Shown: positions 1 to 9,400, counted from the stretch's first letter. The stretch: DNA of 64,000 nucleotides from an uncultured Clostridia bacterium (GCA_934456295.1 CAKSHB010000001.1:42819-106818); one strand, 5' to 3'. The notes: generated by a model from the letters alone, not told the origin. A program made the numbers and translations.

Positions 1-506
1 CAAAGAGAAACGTGGTCAGCGGAAAAGGGCAGGATATGTTTGTGCCCGATGATACGATGACGCGAGCCGAATTTGCGGCGATAACGGTAAACGCGCTCGG
101 ACTTGACACGGATTTTGAAAAAATATTTGAAGATGTCGGGCAGGAGGCATGGTACGGCTCATATATTGCGGCGGCATACAGAGCAGGGATTGTAAACGGT
201 GTATCGGATACGCTTTTTGAGCCGGAAAAGACTATTACGCGCATGGAGGCGTCGGCGATGGTTGCACGTGCGGCGGCGTTTTGCGGCATGAATACGGAAA
301 TCGGTGAATTGGCGGCGCGCGATGTGCTTGCTGTGTTTGATGATGCATATGACATCAGCGCATGGGCAGTCGGACCGTTTGCTTTCTGTATTATAAACGG
401 CATGATACCTGATGACGAGATGACGGCAGAGCCTGCGCGTTTTGTGACAAGGTGCGAAATTGCACACATGGTTTATACGCTGATGGACAGGGCAAAGCTG
501 TTATAG
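1..506 (+). CDS. S-layer homology (SLH) protein, C-terminal part (5' end outside window)
   Basis: The reading frame is open from the left edge (codons in phase from base 3), so only the C-terminus is seen. It holds about three SLH repeats, recognisable by the TRAEF, TRMEA and TRCEI cores spaced roughly 60 residues apart. SLH triplets bind secondary cell-wall polymer, so this is the wall anchor of an exported protein. The stop lies 19 bases before a DUF4430 protein that heads an ECF transporter gene set, so the missing N-terminus may carry a ligand-binding domain for the same transporter (inference). A GTG at 12 could be read as a start, but the SLH repeat already runs through it, so it is not the true start. 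Confidence 0.85.
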   Translation, partial: KRNVVSGKGQDMFVPDDTMTRAEFAAITVNALGLDTDFEKIFEDVGQEAWYGSYIAAAYRAGIVNGVSDTLFEPEKTITRMEASAMVARAAAFCGMNTEIGELAARDVLAVFDDAYDISAWAVGPFAFCIINGMIPDDEMTAEPARFVTRCEIAHMVYTLMDRAKLL

Positions 507-525
507 CATATGGGAGTGGGCTTGC

Positions 526-1314
526 ATGATGAAACATAAGAATAAAATAATTGTGGTGGCAGTTACACTGATATTGCTTGCGGCGGCATTTTGGTTTGGC
601 GGAAATGCTCCCGGGACAGGCGGCACGGCAGATATGGGTACGGCGGAAAATGCCGGCAGTGCGGCAAGTACGCAGAGCAGTGACGCTGCGGTTCTGCCTA
701 TGCCTGAGGGAGAAAGACCGGTAGTTGACGGGGAAGCGGAGGAGGTGCCGAACGAAACCGCCGAGCCGGAAAAAGACGGGCAAAGCTCTGAGGCGAAGGA
801 TACACATGATAATACGGCAGTTTCGGAAAGCAATGAACAGCAGAACAATGACGGCGGACAAAACACACCGCCGACGGATAAAAAGCCGTCATGCACGATT
901 TCGGTAAGCTGCAAAACAATACTTGACAATATGCAGTATCTGGCGGAGAATAAACATTCTCTCGTACCGCCCGACGGCGTGATACTTTCGCCCGTTACAG
1001 CGGAGTTTACTGACGGCGAGAGTGTATTTAACGTACTTTCGCGCGAGCTGAAACGCAGAAAGATACATCTGGAGTTTTCATATACGCCGATATACAGCAG
1101 TGTGTATATTGAGGGCATAAACAATCTGTATGAATTTGACTGCGGCGAATTATCGGGCTGGATGTATTCGGTCAACGGCGTATTTCCGAATTACGGCTGT
1201 TCGCAGTATAAACTGAGGGACGGCGACAGAGTTGAATGGGTGTATACATGCGACCTCGGGCGCGATGTCGGCGGAGGGGATGCGGCATATAAGCCAAAAG
1301 AGGAGCAGCAGTGA
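526..1314 (+). CDS. Membrane-anchored DUF4430 domain protein
   Basis: 262 residues: a short basic N-terminus and one hydrophobic segment (about 6-25), a long low-complexity Ala/Glu/Ser/Thr-rich linker (about 30-120), then a compact C-terminal domain (about 125-250) with the SGWMYSVNG, YGCSQYKL and WVYTCDLG signatures typical of DUF4430. DUF4430 is related to the C-terminal beta domain of transcobalamin and intrinsic factor and often sits beside ECF transporters, which suggests a surface ligand-binding role, possibly for a corrinoid (family knowledge plus inference). The start ATG follows a GGGAG at 511-515. The stop overlaps the ecfT start by one base (TGATG), so the genes are translationally coupled. 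Confidence 0.8.
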   Translation: MMKHKNKIIVVAVTLILLAAAFWFGGNAPGTGGTADMGTAENAGSAASTQSSDAAVLPMPEGERPVVDGEAEEVPNETAEPEKDGQSSEAKDTHDNTAVSESNEQQNNDGGQNTPPTDKKPSCTISVSCKTILDNMQYLAENKHSLVPPDGVILSPVTAEFTDGESVFNVLSRELKRRKIHLEFSYTPIYSSVYIEGINNLYEFDCGELSGWMYSVNGVFPNYGCSQYKLRDGDRVEWVYTCDLGRDVGGGDAAYKPKEEQQ

Positions 1315-2186
1315 TGAATGGGTTTAAAAGCTATCACCCGTCGGTTAATTTTATATTTTTTGCGTCTGTAATCGCGTTTTCGATGATTTTGATGCACCCT
1401 GTATGCTTATGCATATCGTTTGCGTCGGGTTTTGCGTATTCTGTTATGCTTAACGGCAAAAATGCGGTAAAGTTTAACCTGACGGTTCTTGTGCCGATGA
1501 TGCTTGCGGCGGCGCTTATAAATGTCATGTTTAACCATGAGGGCGCAACAATACTGGCATATCTTCCGGACGAAAATCCGCTCACGCTCGAATCGGTCTT
1601 TTACGGTCTTGCGGGTGCGGCGGTTCTTGTTGCGGTCATATGCTGGTTTTCATGTTTTAACGCTGTTATGACAAGCGATAAGATTATATATTTATTCGGC
1701 AGGATTGCGCCGTCGCTGTCGCTTATACTTTCTATGACACTGCGCTTTGTGCCGCGGTTTAAATCACAGATGAAAAAAATTTTAGGGTCGCAGCGATGCA
1801 TAGGGCGCGATGTGACAAACGGGAGCATAATTGCGCGCGCAAAGCACGGGATAACAATTTTGTCAATTATGATTACATGGGCGCTGGAAAATGCCGTAGA
1901 AACCGCAGACAGCATGAAAAGCCGAGGTTACGGTCTTTCGGGCAGAAGCGCCTTTTCAAATTTCAAGCTTACGGGACGCGATATTGGGCTGATTATTTTT
2001 ATATGCGCGGCTGATGTCTTAATGGCTGCCGCATGTATGTACGGAACCGCCGGCTTCAGCTATTTTCCGGTTACGGACGGGCTGAATATGAGCGTATACG
2101 GTATAGGAGCGGCTGCCGCGTATGCGGCATTGTGTGTATTGCCGGCGGTTATTGAGGTGCGGGAGGTTTGCAGATGGGGGAAATAA
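1314..2186 (+). CDS. ecfT: Energy-coupling factor transporter transmembrane protein EcfT
   Basis: 290 residues with several hydrophobic segments and the two cytoplasmic coupling regions of EcfT: LSMTLRFVPRF near 140-150 and the Ala-Arg-Gly type motif SMKSRGYG near 200-207. EcfT links the two ATPases to the substrate-binding S component in group II ECF vitamin/metal importers. I chose ATG 1314, next to AGGAG at 1301-1305, over GTG 1311. The gene overlaps its upstream neighbour by 1 base and the downstream ATPase fusion by 13, so the three form one operon. Substrate is not given by this subunit. Confidence 0.9.
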   Translation: MNGFKSYHPSVNFIFFASVIAFSMILMHPVCLCISFASGFAYSVMLNGKNAVKFNLTVLVPMMLAAALINVMFNHEGATILAYLPDENPLTLESVFYGLAGAAVLVAVICWFSCFNAVMTSDKIIYLFGRIAPSLSLILSMTLRFVPRFKSQMKKILGSQRCIGRDVTNGSIIARAKHGITILSIMITWALENAVETADSMKSRGYGLSGRSAFSNFKLTGRDIGLIIFICAADVLMAAACMYGTAGFSYFPVTDGLNMSVYGIGAAAAYAALCVLPAVIEVREVCRWGK

Positions 2187-4918
2187 GGACGGAAGATAAA
2201 ATACTTAAAATACAAAAATTTACATTCACATACCCCATGAGCAAAATGCCTGCGCTTGAAAATGTATCATTTTCGGCAGACAGGGGCGAGTTTGTGACGC
2301 TGTGCGGCAAATCGGGCTGCGGCAAATCGACGCTTCTGCGCTGCATAAAGCCATCGCTTGCGCCTCATGGGGAAAAATCGGGTACGATTTATTTTGACGG
2401 GCGCGATACAGGCTCACTCGACCTGAGGGCTCAGAGCGAAAAAATCGGATTTGTCATGCAAAGCCCCGACAATCAGATTGTTACGGATAAGGTGTGGCAT
2501 GAGCTGGCATTCGGGCTTGAAAGCCTTGGGTGTAATGCGGAGCAAATACGTGCAAGAGTGGCTGAAATGGCATCATTTTTCGGCATACAGACATGGTTTC
2601 ACAAAAAGACGGAGGAGCTGTCGGGCGGACAGAAGCAAATTTTAAATCTTGCATCTGTTATGGTAATGCAGCCGTCGCTTCTGATACTTGATGAACCCAC
2701 GAGCCAGCTTGACTCGATTGCGGCAGAGGAGTTTCTGTCGGCTCTCGTGAAGGTCAACCGCGAGCTGGGCGTAAGCGTGATACTTACGGAGCACAGGCTT
2801 GAGGAGGCTCTGGCGGTTACGGACAGGGTTGTTGTTCTCGATGAAGGAAAAATTATCGCCGATGGCAGTGTGAGAGAGACCGGCGATATATTAAGACATC
2901 GGCGCCATGAAATGTTTTCGGCGTTTCCGACGGCGATGCGCGTATATGCCGGAGCAGAAAGCTGCTTGCCGTGTCCCGTAACTGTGCGCGAGGGCAGAGC
3001 ATGGCTCAAAGAAACGGCTGCACGCACGGGAGTCGACATGCAGCGTGTTGCGCACGGTGTAAAAAATGAAAATAAAGGCGAAACGGCGGCGGAGCTTGAC
3101 GGGGTATGGTTTCGGTACAAAAAAGATTTGCCCGATGTGCTGCGCGGAGTTTCGGTTAAAATGTATACAGGCGAGATTTTTGCGGTTGTCGGCGGAAACG
3201 GAGCCGGAAAATCGACAATGCTGTCAGCGTTAAGCACGGCAATAAAGCCGCAGAGGGGAAGTGTCCGTCTGTTCGGCAGGTGTGCCGAACAGACGGAGAA
3301 GAAATTTGACGGACTTCTCGGCGTGCTGCCCCAAAATCCGCAGACGCTTTTTGTAAAGAAAACCGTGGAGCTTGATTTATATGAGATGCTTTCGGAAAAG
3401 GATATATCAAAAGAAGAAAAAGCTGATATGGTTGAAGAGGCGCTTTATAAATGCGAGCTTACACAGCTTCGCGGCAGGCACCCGTATGATTTGTCGGGCG
3501 GTGAGGCACAGCGTGCCGCACTTGCAAAAATATTGCTTTTGAAGCCTCGGATTTTGCTGCTTGATGAGCCGACAAAAGGGCTTGACACACATTTTAAGAA
3601 AAAGCTGGCGCGTATATTATACAAACTGAAAGAAGAAGGAACTGCAATCGTAATGGTGTCGCACGATATAGAGTTTTGTGCGCGGTATGCCGACCGCTGC
3701 GCGATGTTTTTTGACGGCGGAATTGTCGGAATGGGTGAGGCGCGTGAGTTTTTTTCGGGCAAAAGCTTTTATACCACGGCTGCAAACCGCATGGCGCGCG
3801 GAATTGTTGACGGCGCTGTGCTTGATGAGGATATAATTGCGGCTTTGGGAGGCGATATCGGTCGGGGCATGTATGACGATGGAGAGGATTTTGGTTCATC
3901 GGATTTTAAACGGACGGATAAAGACGGCAGTGTGCCCGATAAAAAAAGAAACGCCTATAGAGCCGAATGTGCGGACAATCAAAAGGAAAAGCTGAAAAAC
4001 GGCGAAAAGAAAAACAGGCTGTCTGCAAAAAGAATTATCTTCGGCATATTTTTTGCCGTATGCTTTGCTCTTACTATGATTTTTTTTCATAACAAGTACG
4101 GCGATGTCAGAATGTATGCGGTGCAGCTTTTTGAGATAATGCTTTGCGCGCTCAGTCTGAATTGCTTTATTGTTCAAAAACCGATTTCGGTAAAGATACG
4201 GACAATGCATAAGGAGAAAAATGCTGTGCCGAAGGCGGCAGCCTTTGCCGCAGCGACACTTCTGGCGGCAGCGGCAACGCTGTGGGCAGGGATATATTTT
4301 TTTGATGACAGAAAATACTATTTTATAAGCATGCTGATTATGTTCGAAATTGCCCTGCCGTTTTTTGTGACATTTGAAAAACGGCGTTACGGCGCACGTG
4401 AACTTGTGGTGATAAGTGTGCTGTGTGCGATTGCGGTTGCAGGGCGCACAGCGTTTTACATGCTGCCGCAGTTTAAGCCTGTGGCGGCTGTTGTAATACT
4501 GACGGGCGTATGCTTCGGCGCACAGGCGGGAGCGCTTACAGGTGCAATTTCGGCGTTTGTTTCAAATTTTTTCTTCACACAGGGGCCGTGGACGCCGTGG
4601 CAGATGTTTTCCTTCGGGGTGATAGGCTTTTTTGCCGGAGCGCTGTTTCACAGCGGACTCATACGGACAGGCAAAGGCTCACTGTGCATATTCGGTGCGG
4701 CAATGTGCATTTTCATATACGGCGGAATTATGAACCCTGCATCGGTGATTATGTGGCAGGGAAAGCCGAGCGCGGAAATGTTTGCGCTGGCATATTTGCA
4801 GGCAATACCGTTTGATGTGATACACAGTGCGGCGACGGCGTTTTTCCTTTGGTTTGCGTCGGGTCCGATGATTGAAAAGCTTGAGCGCATAAAGGTAAAA
4901 TACGGCATCTTGGAGTAG
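2174..4918 (+). CDS. Triple fusion: ECF ATPase - ECF ATPase - S-component-like membrane domain
   Basis: About 914 residues. ATPase 1 (about 10-240) has Walker A GKSGCGKST (about 45), signature LSGGQ (about 150) and Walker B LLILDEPT (about 170). ATPase 2 (about 305-535) has GGNGAGKST (about 340), LSGGE (about 440) and LLLDEPT (about 462). A charged linker (560-615) leads to hydrophobic segments (about 620-735) and an S-component-like domain (about 740-900) with GARELVVIS, SNFFFTQGPWTPWQMF and a GGIMNP segment. ECF modules normally encode these as separate proteins; here both ATPases and the substrate binder are covalently joined. ATG 2174 is preferred over TTG 2168 because GGGAGG lies at 2161-2166. 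Substrate is unproved; the DUF4430 neighbour points to a cobalamin-type ligand. Confidence 0.88.
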   Translation: MGEIRTEDKILKIQKFTFTYPMSKMPALENVSFSADRGEFVTLCGKSGCGKSTLLRCIKPSLAPHGEKSGTIYFDGRDTGSLDLRAQSEKIGFVMQSPDNQIVTDKVWHELAFGLESLGCNAEQIRARVAEMASFFGIQTWFHKKTEELSGGQKQILNLASVMVMQPSLLILDEPTSQLDSIAAEEFLSALVKVNRELGVSVILTEHRLEEALAVTDRVVVLDEGKIIADGSVRETGDILRHRRHEMFSAFPTAMRVYAGAESCLPCPVTVREGRAWLKETAARTGVDMQRVAHGVKNENKGETAAELDGVWFRYKKDLPDVLRGVSVKMYTGEIFAVVGGNGAGKSTMLSALSTAIKPQRGSVRLFGRCAEQTEKKFDGLLGVLPQNPQTLFVKKTVELDLYEMLSEKDISKEEKADMVEEALYKCELTQLRGRHPYDLSGGEAQRAALAKILLLKPRILLLDEPTKGLDTHFKKKLARILYKLKEEGTAIVMVSHDIEFCARYADRCAMFFDGGIVGMGEAREFFSGKSFYTTAANRMARGIVDGAVLDEDIIAALGGDIGRGMYDDGEDFGSSDFKRTDKDGSVPDKKRNAYRAECADNQKEKLKNGEKKNRLSAKRIIFGIFFAVCFALTMIFFHNKYGDVRMYAVQLFEIMLCALSLNCFIVQKPISVKIRTMHKEKNAVPKAAAFAAATLLAAAATLWAGIYFFDDRKYYFISMLIMFEIALPFFVTFEKRRYGARELVVISVLCAIAVAGRTAFYMLPQFKPVAAVVILTGVCFGAQAGALTGAISAFVSNFFFTQGPWTPWQMFSFGVIGFFAGALFHSGLIRTGKGSLCIFGAAMCIFIYGGIMNPASVIMWQGKPSAEMFALAYLQAIPFDVIHSAATAFFLWFASGPMIEKLERIKVKYGILE

Positions 4919-4933
4919 AGAGAGCAAAAGGCG

Positions 4934-5602
4934 TTACTGCTGAAAGAAGTGCATTACGGCAACGGCGAGCAATATCAGCCCGGGTGTAAGCGCACTTATA
5001 CGCGAGCTGAAAATTTTTATCCGCGAAAAATGCTTGCCAAGCATGGTTCCCGTATAGAGCAGAAGAACCTGAAATATGCCGACAAGGAGCGGAACCGTGT
5101 ACGGCGCCGCGCCCGATGTTCCGAAGCCGATACAGCTGCATACGGAGTCTAATGAGAGCATGAACGCGAGATATACTGACTCAAAAAAGTCGATATTAAG
5201 CGAACGGTCGAAATCGCAGTTTACGGGACGTTTTATTATTTTTACGCTGAGGTATATCGAACGCAGGTCAAACTCAAATGTTCGCTCAGCGCTTAATGCT
5301 TTTTCCGTTTTTTCGGAGAGGGCATTTTTTTTGTGCGGCGAAAAATCGGAAAATGAGTCGGCAATCATCCATATCCCCAGAAGGGAAAGCATCAAAAAGC
5401 TTATTATACGAGAAATATTTTCAGGCAAAAACTGTGAAAGTGCATTTCCGAAAAATGTACCGGCGGCGGACATGAGAGCCGAAATTATAAAAATGACTGC
5501 CAGAGAGGATAAGGGCAGACGTATTTTTTTTATTCCGTAGCTGAAGCCGACTGCCGCGGCATCAAGACTTAGTGAAAGTGCGAGAAGAATGAGTGTATAC
5601 AT
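4934..5602 (-). CDS. ytaF: Sporulation membrane protein YtaF (MntP-related)
   Basis: 222-residue integral membrane protein with paired hydrophobic repeats, each containing an acidic residue in a helix (LSLSLDAAAVG near the start, LAFMLSLDSVCSCIG in the second half), as in MntP/YtaF proteins. The hydrophilic middle has the YtaF-type segment KIIKRPVNCDFDRS. The family is tied to sporulation in Bacillus and is related to manganese exporters. An upstream ATG at 5623 is in frame, but the hydrophobic start MYTLILLALSLSLD fits the family better and a GAGGAG lies before it at a rather long spacing. It is convergent with the ECF operon, 15 bases apart. Family assignment is firm, exact start is not. 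Confidence 0.8.
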   Translation of the reverse strand: MYTLILLALSLSLDAAAVGFSYGIKKIRLPLSSLAVIFIISALMSAAGTFFGNALSQFLPENISRIISFLMLSLLGIWMIADSFSDFSPHKKNALSEKTEKALSAERTFEFDLRSIYLSVKIIKRPVNCDFDRSLNIDFFESVYLAFMLSLDSVCSCIGFGTSGAAPYTVPLLVGIFQVLLLYTGTMLGKHFSRIKIFSSRISALTPGLILLAVAVMHFFQQ

Positions 5603-5746
5603 GTGTCGGGACACGCTCCTCATATACTGATTTTGCGGTTTTTTTAAAATTTGCTCCGCAGTAAAAATATATGACCGCTATCTCAGATACGTGAGTTTCG
5701 GCGCCTTGGAAATGATATTGTTAAAGATATGTCACATGTAATAAAA

Positions 5747-5857
5747 ATGAAACAATTAAAAATGGAAAAAGGGATTGACTTTTATGCATTAAGTGAGTAT
5801 ACTACCCGTGAATTGGAAAATTTTTCGGCCGGAATTAATTTTAAGGAGGCGGAATAA
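5747..5857 (+). CDS. Possible 36-residue small ORF ahead of the ABC exporter operon
   Basis: An open frame from ATG 5747 ends in a TAA that overlaps the ATG of the ABC transporter gene (TAATG). The peptide is charged and has no family I recognise; the frame stays open upstream to a stop at 5672. No clear ribosome binding site precedes it. A consensus-like promoter (5775-5803) lies inside it, so either the ORF is spurious or it belongs to a longer transcript. Low confidence. Confidence 0.2.
   Translation: MKQLKMEKGIDFYALSEYTTRELENFSAGINFKEAE
5775..5803 (+). promoter_or_regulatory. Predicted sigma-A promoter for the ABC exporter operon
   Basis: TTGACT at 5775-5780, 17-base spacer, TATACT at 5798-5803, about 50 bases before the first ABC gene. 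Confidence 0.6.
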
Positions 5858-7623
5858 TGACACAGATAAAGTGGATTTTTGAAAACATGAAGGGGAGCAG
5901 ATGGAAGTTTTATATGGGGACATTTATAAATCTTTTCATCGTACTTCCGCTTGCCGTTGTGCCTGCCATGATTATTACCGTATTTGTGGATCAGGTTTTT
6001 ACAAACGGCGATATGTCAAACGCCTATCTTCTGATGGCGGCATATGCAGGCATACATCTGCTGCGCTCTGTAATGCAGTACACCCAGGCTGTCATGCTTG
6101 ACAGCGCTTCGGCGGATATTCTGGCGCGTTTCAGAACAAAACTCTATGAGAAGCTTCAGGCGCTTTCACCTTCATTTTATGGCACAAACCGCACGGGCGA
6201 CATCATGATGCGTCTGACGGGCGACCTTGAGGCAATGCGCCATTTTGTTGCATGGGTAATGTGTGCGGCAGGCTACTGTGTGCTGCAGTTTATTGCGGCG
6301 CTTGTCGTATTTTATTCAACAAATGCAATTCTTGCAACAGTGCTGCTTGTTGTTTCGCCGTTTATGGCGTATCTTGTTATTAAAATGCGCAAGGTGTCAT
6401 CGCCGATGTATGTGTACCTGCGTGAAGTAAACAGCCGCTTAAACGCCGCCGTTCAGGAAAATATTGCCGGAAACAGAGTTGTGAAGGCGTTTGTGAGAGA
6501 GAAGTTTGAATTTGATAAATTCAGCAAGCTTAATAATGAGTATCGCGACGCGGCAACTTCTGCCGCAAAGGTATGGGCAAAGTTCGGTCCGATATTCAAT
6601 GCTCTGGGCAATGGCGTAATGATTACAACCTTCATAGCCGGCGGCATAATGGTAATATATAATCAGCTCACGGTAGGCGAATTTTTGCTTTTTTACAACC
6701 TGAACTGGCTTATAAACTCATCAATGTCGATTGCGGGTATTGTAATAAACGATTCGCAGCGTTTCTTTTCGTCCACACAGAAGGTTATGCAGCTCTATTA
6801 TGCGCGCTGCGACATAAAGAACGGCGAAAATCCGTATGTGCCGAAAGAGGACGAAAACGAAAATTCGGGCATGGTGGAATTTGAAAATGTAAATTTCAGC
6901 TATGACAAAAATCATGTGCTTGAGGATATAACGCTTACGGCAAAGCCGGGGCAGACGATAGGCATAATGGGTCCGACGGGCTCGGGCAAATCGACGCTTG
7001 CCATGCTTATGGCAAGGTTTGCCGATGTCACGGGCGGCAGTGTGAAAATTGACGGAGTCGATGTGCGCGACTACGATTTGGATGCGCTTCGCAAAAAAAT
7101 CGGCATATCAATGCAGGACGTATTTCTGTTTTCAAACACAATTGACGCAAATATTGCATACAGTGACCCCGATATGGACACGGAGCGTGTTGTCGAATAT
7201 GCAAAAATGGCTGACGCGGACGGCTTTATACGGCGCATGCCGGACGGGTACGACACGATTGTGGGCGAACGCGGAGTAGGTCTGTCGGGCGGACAGAAGC
7301 AGCGAATTGCGCTTGCACGCGCGCTGGCACATGAATCGCCGATTGTTATTCTGGACGATACAACCTCGGCGGTGGATATGGAAACGGAAAAATACATACA
7401 GTCACAGCTTGCGTCACGCAAAGGCAAGCATACGACATTCATAATTGCGCAGCGTATATCGTCGGTTAAAGATGCGGACAAAATTTTTATAATTGAGAAC
7501 GGAAGGATTTCCGAAAGCGGAAGTCACAGGGAGCTGCTTGCGAAAAAGGGATATTATTATGATATCTACTGTTTGCAGCAGGGATATGAGAACAGCAAAG
7601 AGGAGGTGCGTACAAATGGCTGA
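5857..7623 (+). CDS. ABC exporter half-transporter, degenerate-site subunit
   Basis: 588 residues: an N-terminal six-helix type IV exporter membrane domain (about 1-320) and a C-terminal nucleotide-binding domain with Walker A GPTGSGKST (about 372), signature LSGGQKQR (about 477), Walker B VILDDTTS (about 497) and switch region IIAQR (about 530). The usual catalytic Glu after Walker B is Asp and the switch His is Gln, the hallmark of the non-catalytic site of heterodimeric exporters such as BmrC/BmrD (YheI/YheH) and TM287/288. Strong site AAGGAGG at 5842-5848. It overlaps the partner gene by 8 bases. Likely exports drugs, lipids or peptides; substrate unknown. Confidence 0.9.
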   Translation: MTQIKWIFENMKGSRWKFYMGTFINLFIVLPLAVVPAMIITVFVDQVFTNGDMSNAYLLMAAYAGIHLLRSVMQYTQAVMLDSASADILARFRTKLYEKLQALSPSFYGTNRTGDIMMRLTGDLEAMRHFVAWVMCAAGYCVLQFIAALVVFYSTNAILATVLLVVSPFMAYLVIKMRKVSSPMYVYLREVNSRLNAAVQENIAGNRVVKAFVREKFEFDKFSKLNNEYRDAATSAAKVWAKFGPIFNALGNGVMITTFIAGGIMVIYNQLTVGEFLLFYNLNWLINSSMSIAGIVINDSQRFFSSTQKVMQLYYARCDIKNGENPYVPKEDENENSGMVEFENVNFSYDKNHVLEDITLTAKPGQTIGIMGPTGSGKSTLAMLMARFADVTGGSVKIDGVDVRDYDLDALRKKIGISMQDVFLFSNTIDANIAYSDPDMDTERVVEYAKMADADGFIRRMPDGYDTIVGERGVGLSGGQKQRIALARALAHESPIVILDDTTSAVDMETEKYIQSQLASRKGKHTTFIIAQRISSVKDADKIFIIENGRISESGSHRELLAKKGYYYDIYCLQQGYENSKEEVRTNG

Positions 7624-9400
7624 AGCAGCGGCAAAGCAGAAACGCAACAAATATGACGTTGATGAAAAGCTTGACACACCGTTTAATATCAAGCACCTGA
7701 CAAGGAGTGCAAAGTATGTAAAAAAGCATGCAAAAGATATGCTTTTTGCGCTCGTGTTTAGTATTATTGCAATAGTTTCGGGCTTGGCATTTCCGTCGAT
7801 ACTTCGTGTTATTACCGATGATTTTATACCTTCAAAAAATGTGTGGGGCATTATCGGAGCAGGTGCGGTCGGATTTGCGCTGGTGGGCATAATTATGTTT
7901 TCCGAGCGCAGGCGCGGAATTATCAGCAACCGCACGGGGCAGCAGATTGTGTCGGAAATGCGTGCGGATTTGTTTGAACATCTGCAAAAGCTTCCGTTTG
8001 ACTATTTTGATTCGCGTCCACATGGGAAAATTCTGGTGCGCGTTGTGAACTATGTAAACTCCGTGGCAGACTTTTTTTCAAACGGACTTATAAATATTGC
8101 GCTTGAGCTATTGAGCCTTGTATTTATAATATTTTTCATGCTGTGGACAAATGTGGAGCTTTCGCTTGTTGTAATGGCGGGGCTTGTGCCTTTTGTGATA
8201 TATGTGCTGCTCATAAAAAACGCACAGCGCAAGGCAAGCCGCACATTTTCAAACAAAAACTCAAACATGAACGCATACTATCAGGAAAGTATTGACGGCA
8301 TGAAGGTTACGCAGTCCTTTGACCGACAGGAGGTAAATTACGGCATTGCGTACAAAATGGCGGACGAATGTTCAAAATGGTTTGTCAAACGTACACTTTT
8401 TGCACAGTCGATGACCCCTTCGGCGGCAATATTGTCGGCGGTTGTTACAGCGGCAATTTACCTTATAGGAATAGGCACACATGGGATAAGCGTCGGCGTA
8501 ATAATAGCTATGGCGGCATACTGCGGACGTTTCTGGCAGCCTATACAGAATTTGGGCAGCCTGTACAACAGCGTTATTGATACGGCGGCATATCTTGAGA
8601 GAATTTTTGAGATGATGGACGAAAAGGTTGATATTGATGATAAAGAAGGGGCATATGAACTCCCCGATATAAAGGGTGAAGTTAAATTTGAGCATGTGTT
8701 CTTTGAGTATGAGAAAGATGTGCCGATTTTGAAAGATGTGACATTTACGGCAAAGGCAGGACAGTCAATTGCGCTTGTCGGTCCCACGGGCGCCGGCAAA
8801 ACAACGGTGGTAAACCTGCTTGCGCGTTTTTACGACATAAAATCCGGCTCAATAACGATTGACGGAAACAGCATATATGATGTGACGATAAATTCCCTGC
8901 GCCGTCAGATGGGAATGATGCTTCAGGATACGTTTATATTTTCGGGCACAATTATGGAAAATATAAAGTACGGCAGACTTGACGCAACCGATGAGGAGGC
9001 GATGGAGGCGGCAAAAATTGTTTCGGCACATGATTTTATAATGGAACTGCCCGACGGGTACAACACTGTTGTGACGGAGCGCGGAGGCTCTCTGTCGGCA
9101 GGACAGCGCCAGCTCATAAGCTTTGCGCGCACACTTCTTGCCGACCCGAAAGTACTGATACTTGATGAGGCAACATCGGCAATCGACACAAAAACAGAGC
9201 TGCTTGTTCAAAAGGGACTGCAAAATCTTTTAAAGGGCAGAACGTCGTTTATAATTGCACACAGACTTTCAACCATTAAAAACTGTGACAGAATAATGTA
9301 TATAGCGCAGAAAAATATTGCCGAATCCGGCAACCACCGGCAGCTGCTTGATGCGCACGGCTTATATTACGAGCTTTATACATCTCAGCTCACTGAATAG
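7616..9400 (+). CDS. ABC exporter half-transporter, catalytic-site subunit
   Basis: 594 residues from ATG 7616 (GAGGAGGT at 7600-7607); an in-frame ATG at 7493 lies inside the upstream gene and is rejected. Membrane domain about 30-340, nucleotide-binding domain with Walker A GPTGAGKTT (about 388), Walker B LILDEATS (about 514) with the catalytic Glu, and switch IIAHR (about 545). Its signature is LSAGQ instead of LSGGQ. In a heterodimer this weak signature would face the degenerate Walker B of the partner, leaving one good and one poor ATP site, exactly as expected of co-evolved subunits. Paired by overlap with the preceding gene. Confidence 0.9.
   Translation: MAEAAAKQKRNKYDVDEKLDTPFNIKHLTRSAKYVKKHAKDMLFALVFSIIAIVSGLAFPSILRVITDDFIPSKNVWGIIGAGAVGFALVGIIMFSERRRGIISNRTGQQIVSEMRADLFEHLQKLPFDYFDSRPHGKILVRVVNYVNSVADFFSNGLINIALELLSLVFIIFFMLWTNVELSLVVMAGLVPFVIYVLLIKNAQRKASRTFSNKNSNMNAYYQESIDGMKVTQSFDRQEVNYGIAYKMADECSKWFVKRTLFAQSMTPSAAILSAVVTAAIYLIGIGTHGISVGVIIAMAAYCGRFWQPIQNLGSLYNSVIDTAAYLERIFEMMDEKVDIDDKEGAYELPDIKGEVKFEHVFFEYEKDVPILKDVTFTAKAGQSIALVGPTGAGKTTVVNLLARFYDIKSGSITIDGNSIYDVTINSLRRQMGMMLQDTFIFSGTIMENIKYGRLDATDEEAMEAAKIVSAHDFIMELPDGYNTVVTERGGSLSAGQRQLISFARTLLADPKVLILDEATSAIDTKTELLVQKGLQNLLKGRTSFIIAHRLSTIKNCDRIMYIAQKNIAESGNHRQLLDAHGLYYELYTSQLTE

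Noticed and set aside
7493..7615. Earlier start of the second ABC transporter gene
   Set aside because: Lies within the first ABC gene; ATG 7616 has GAGGAGGT and gives the usual length.
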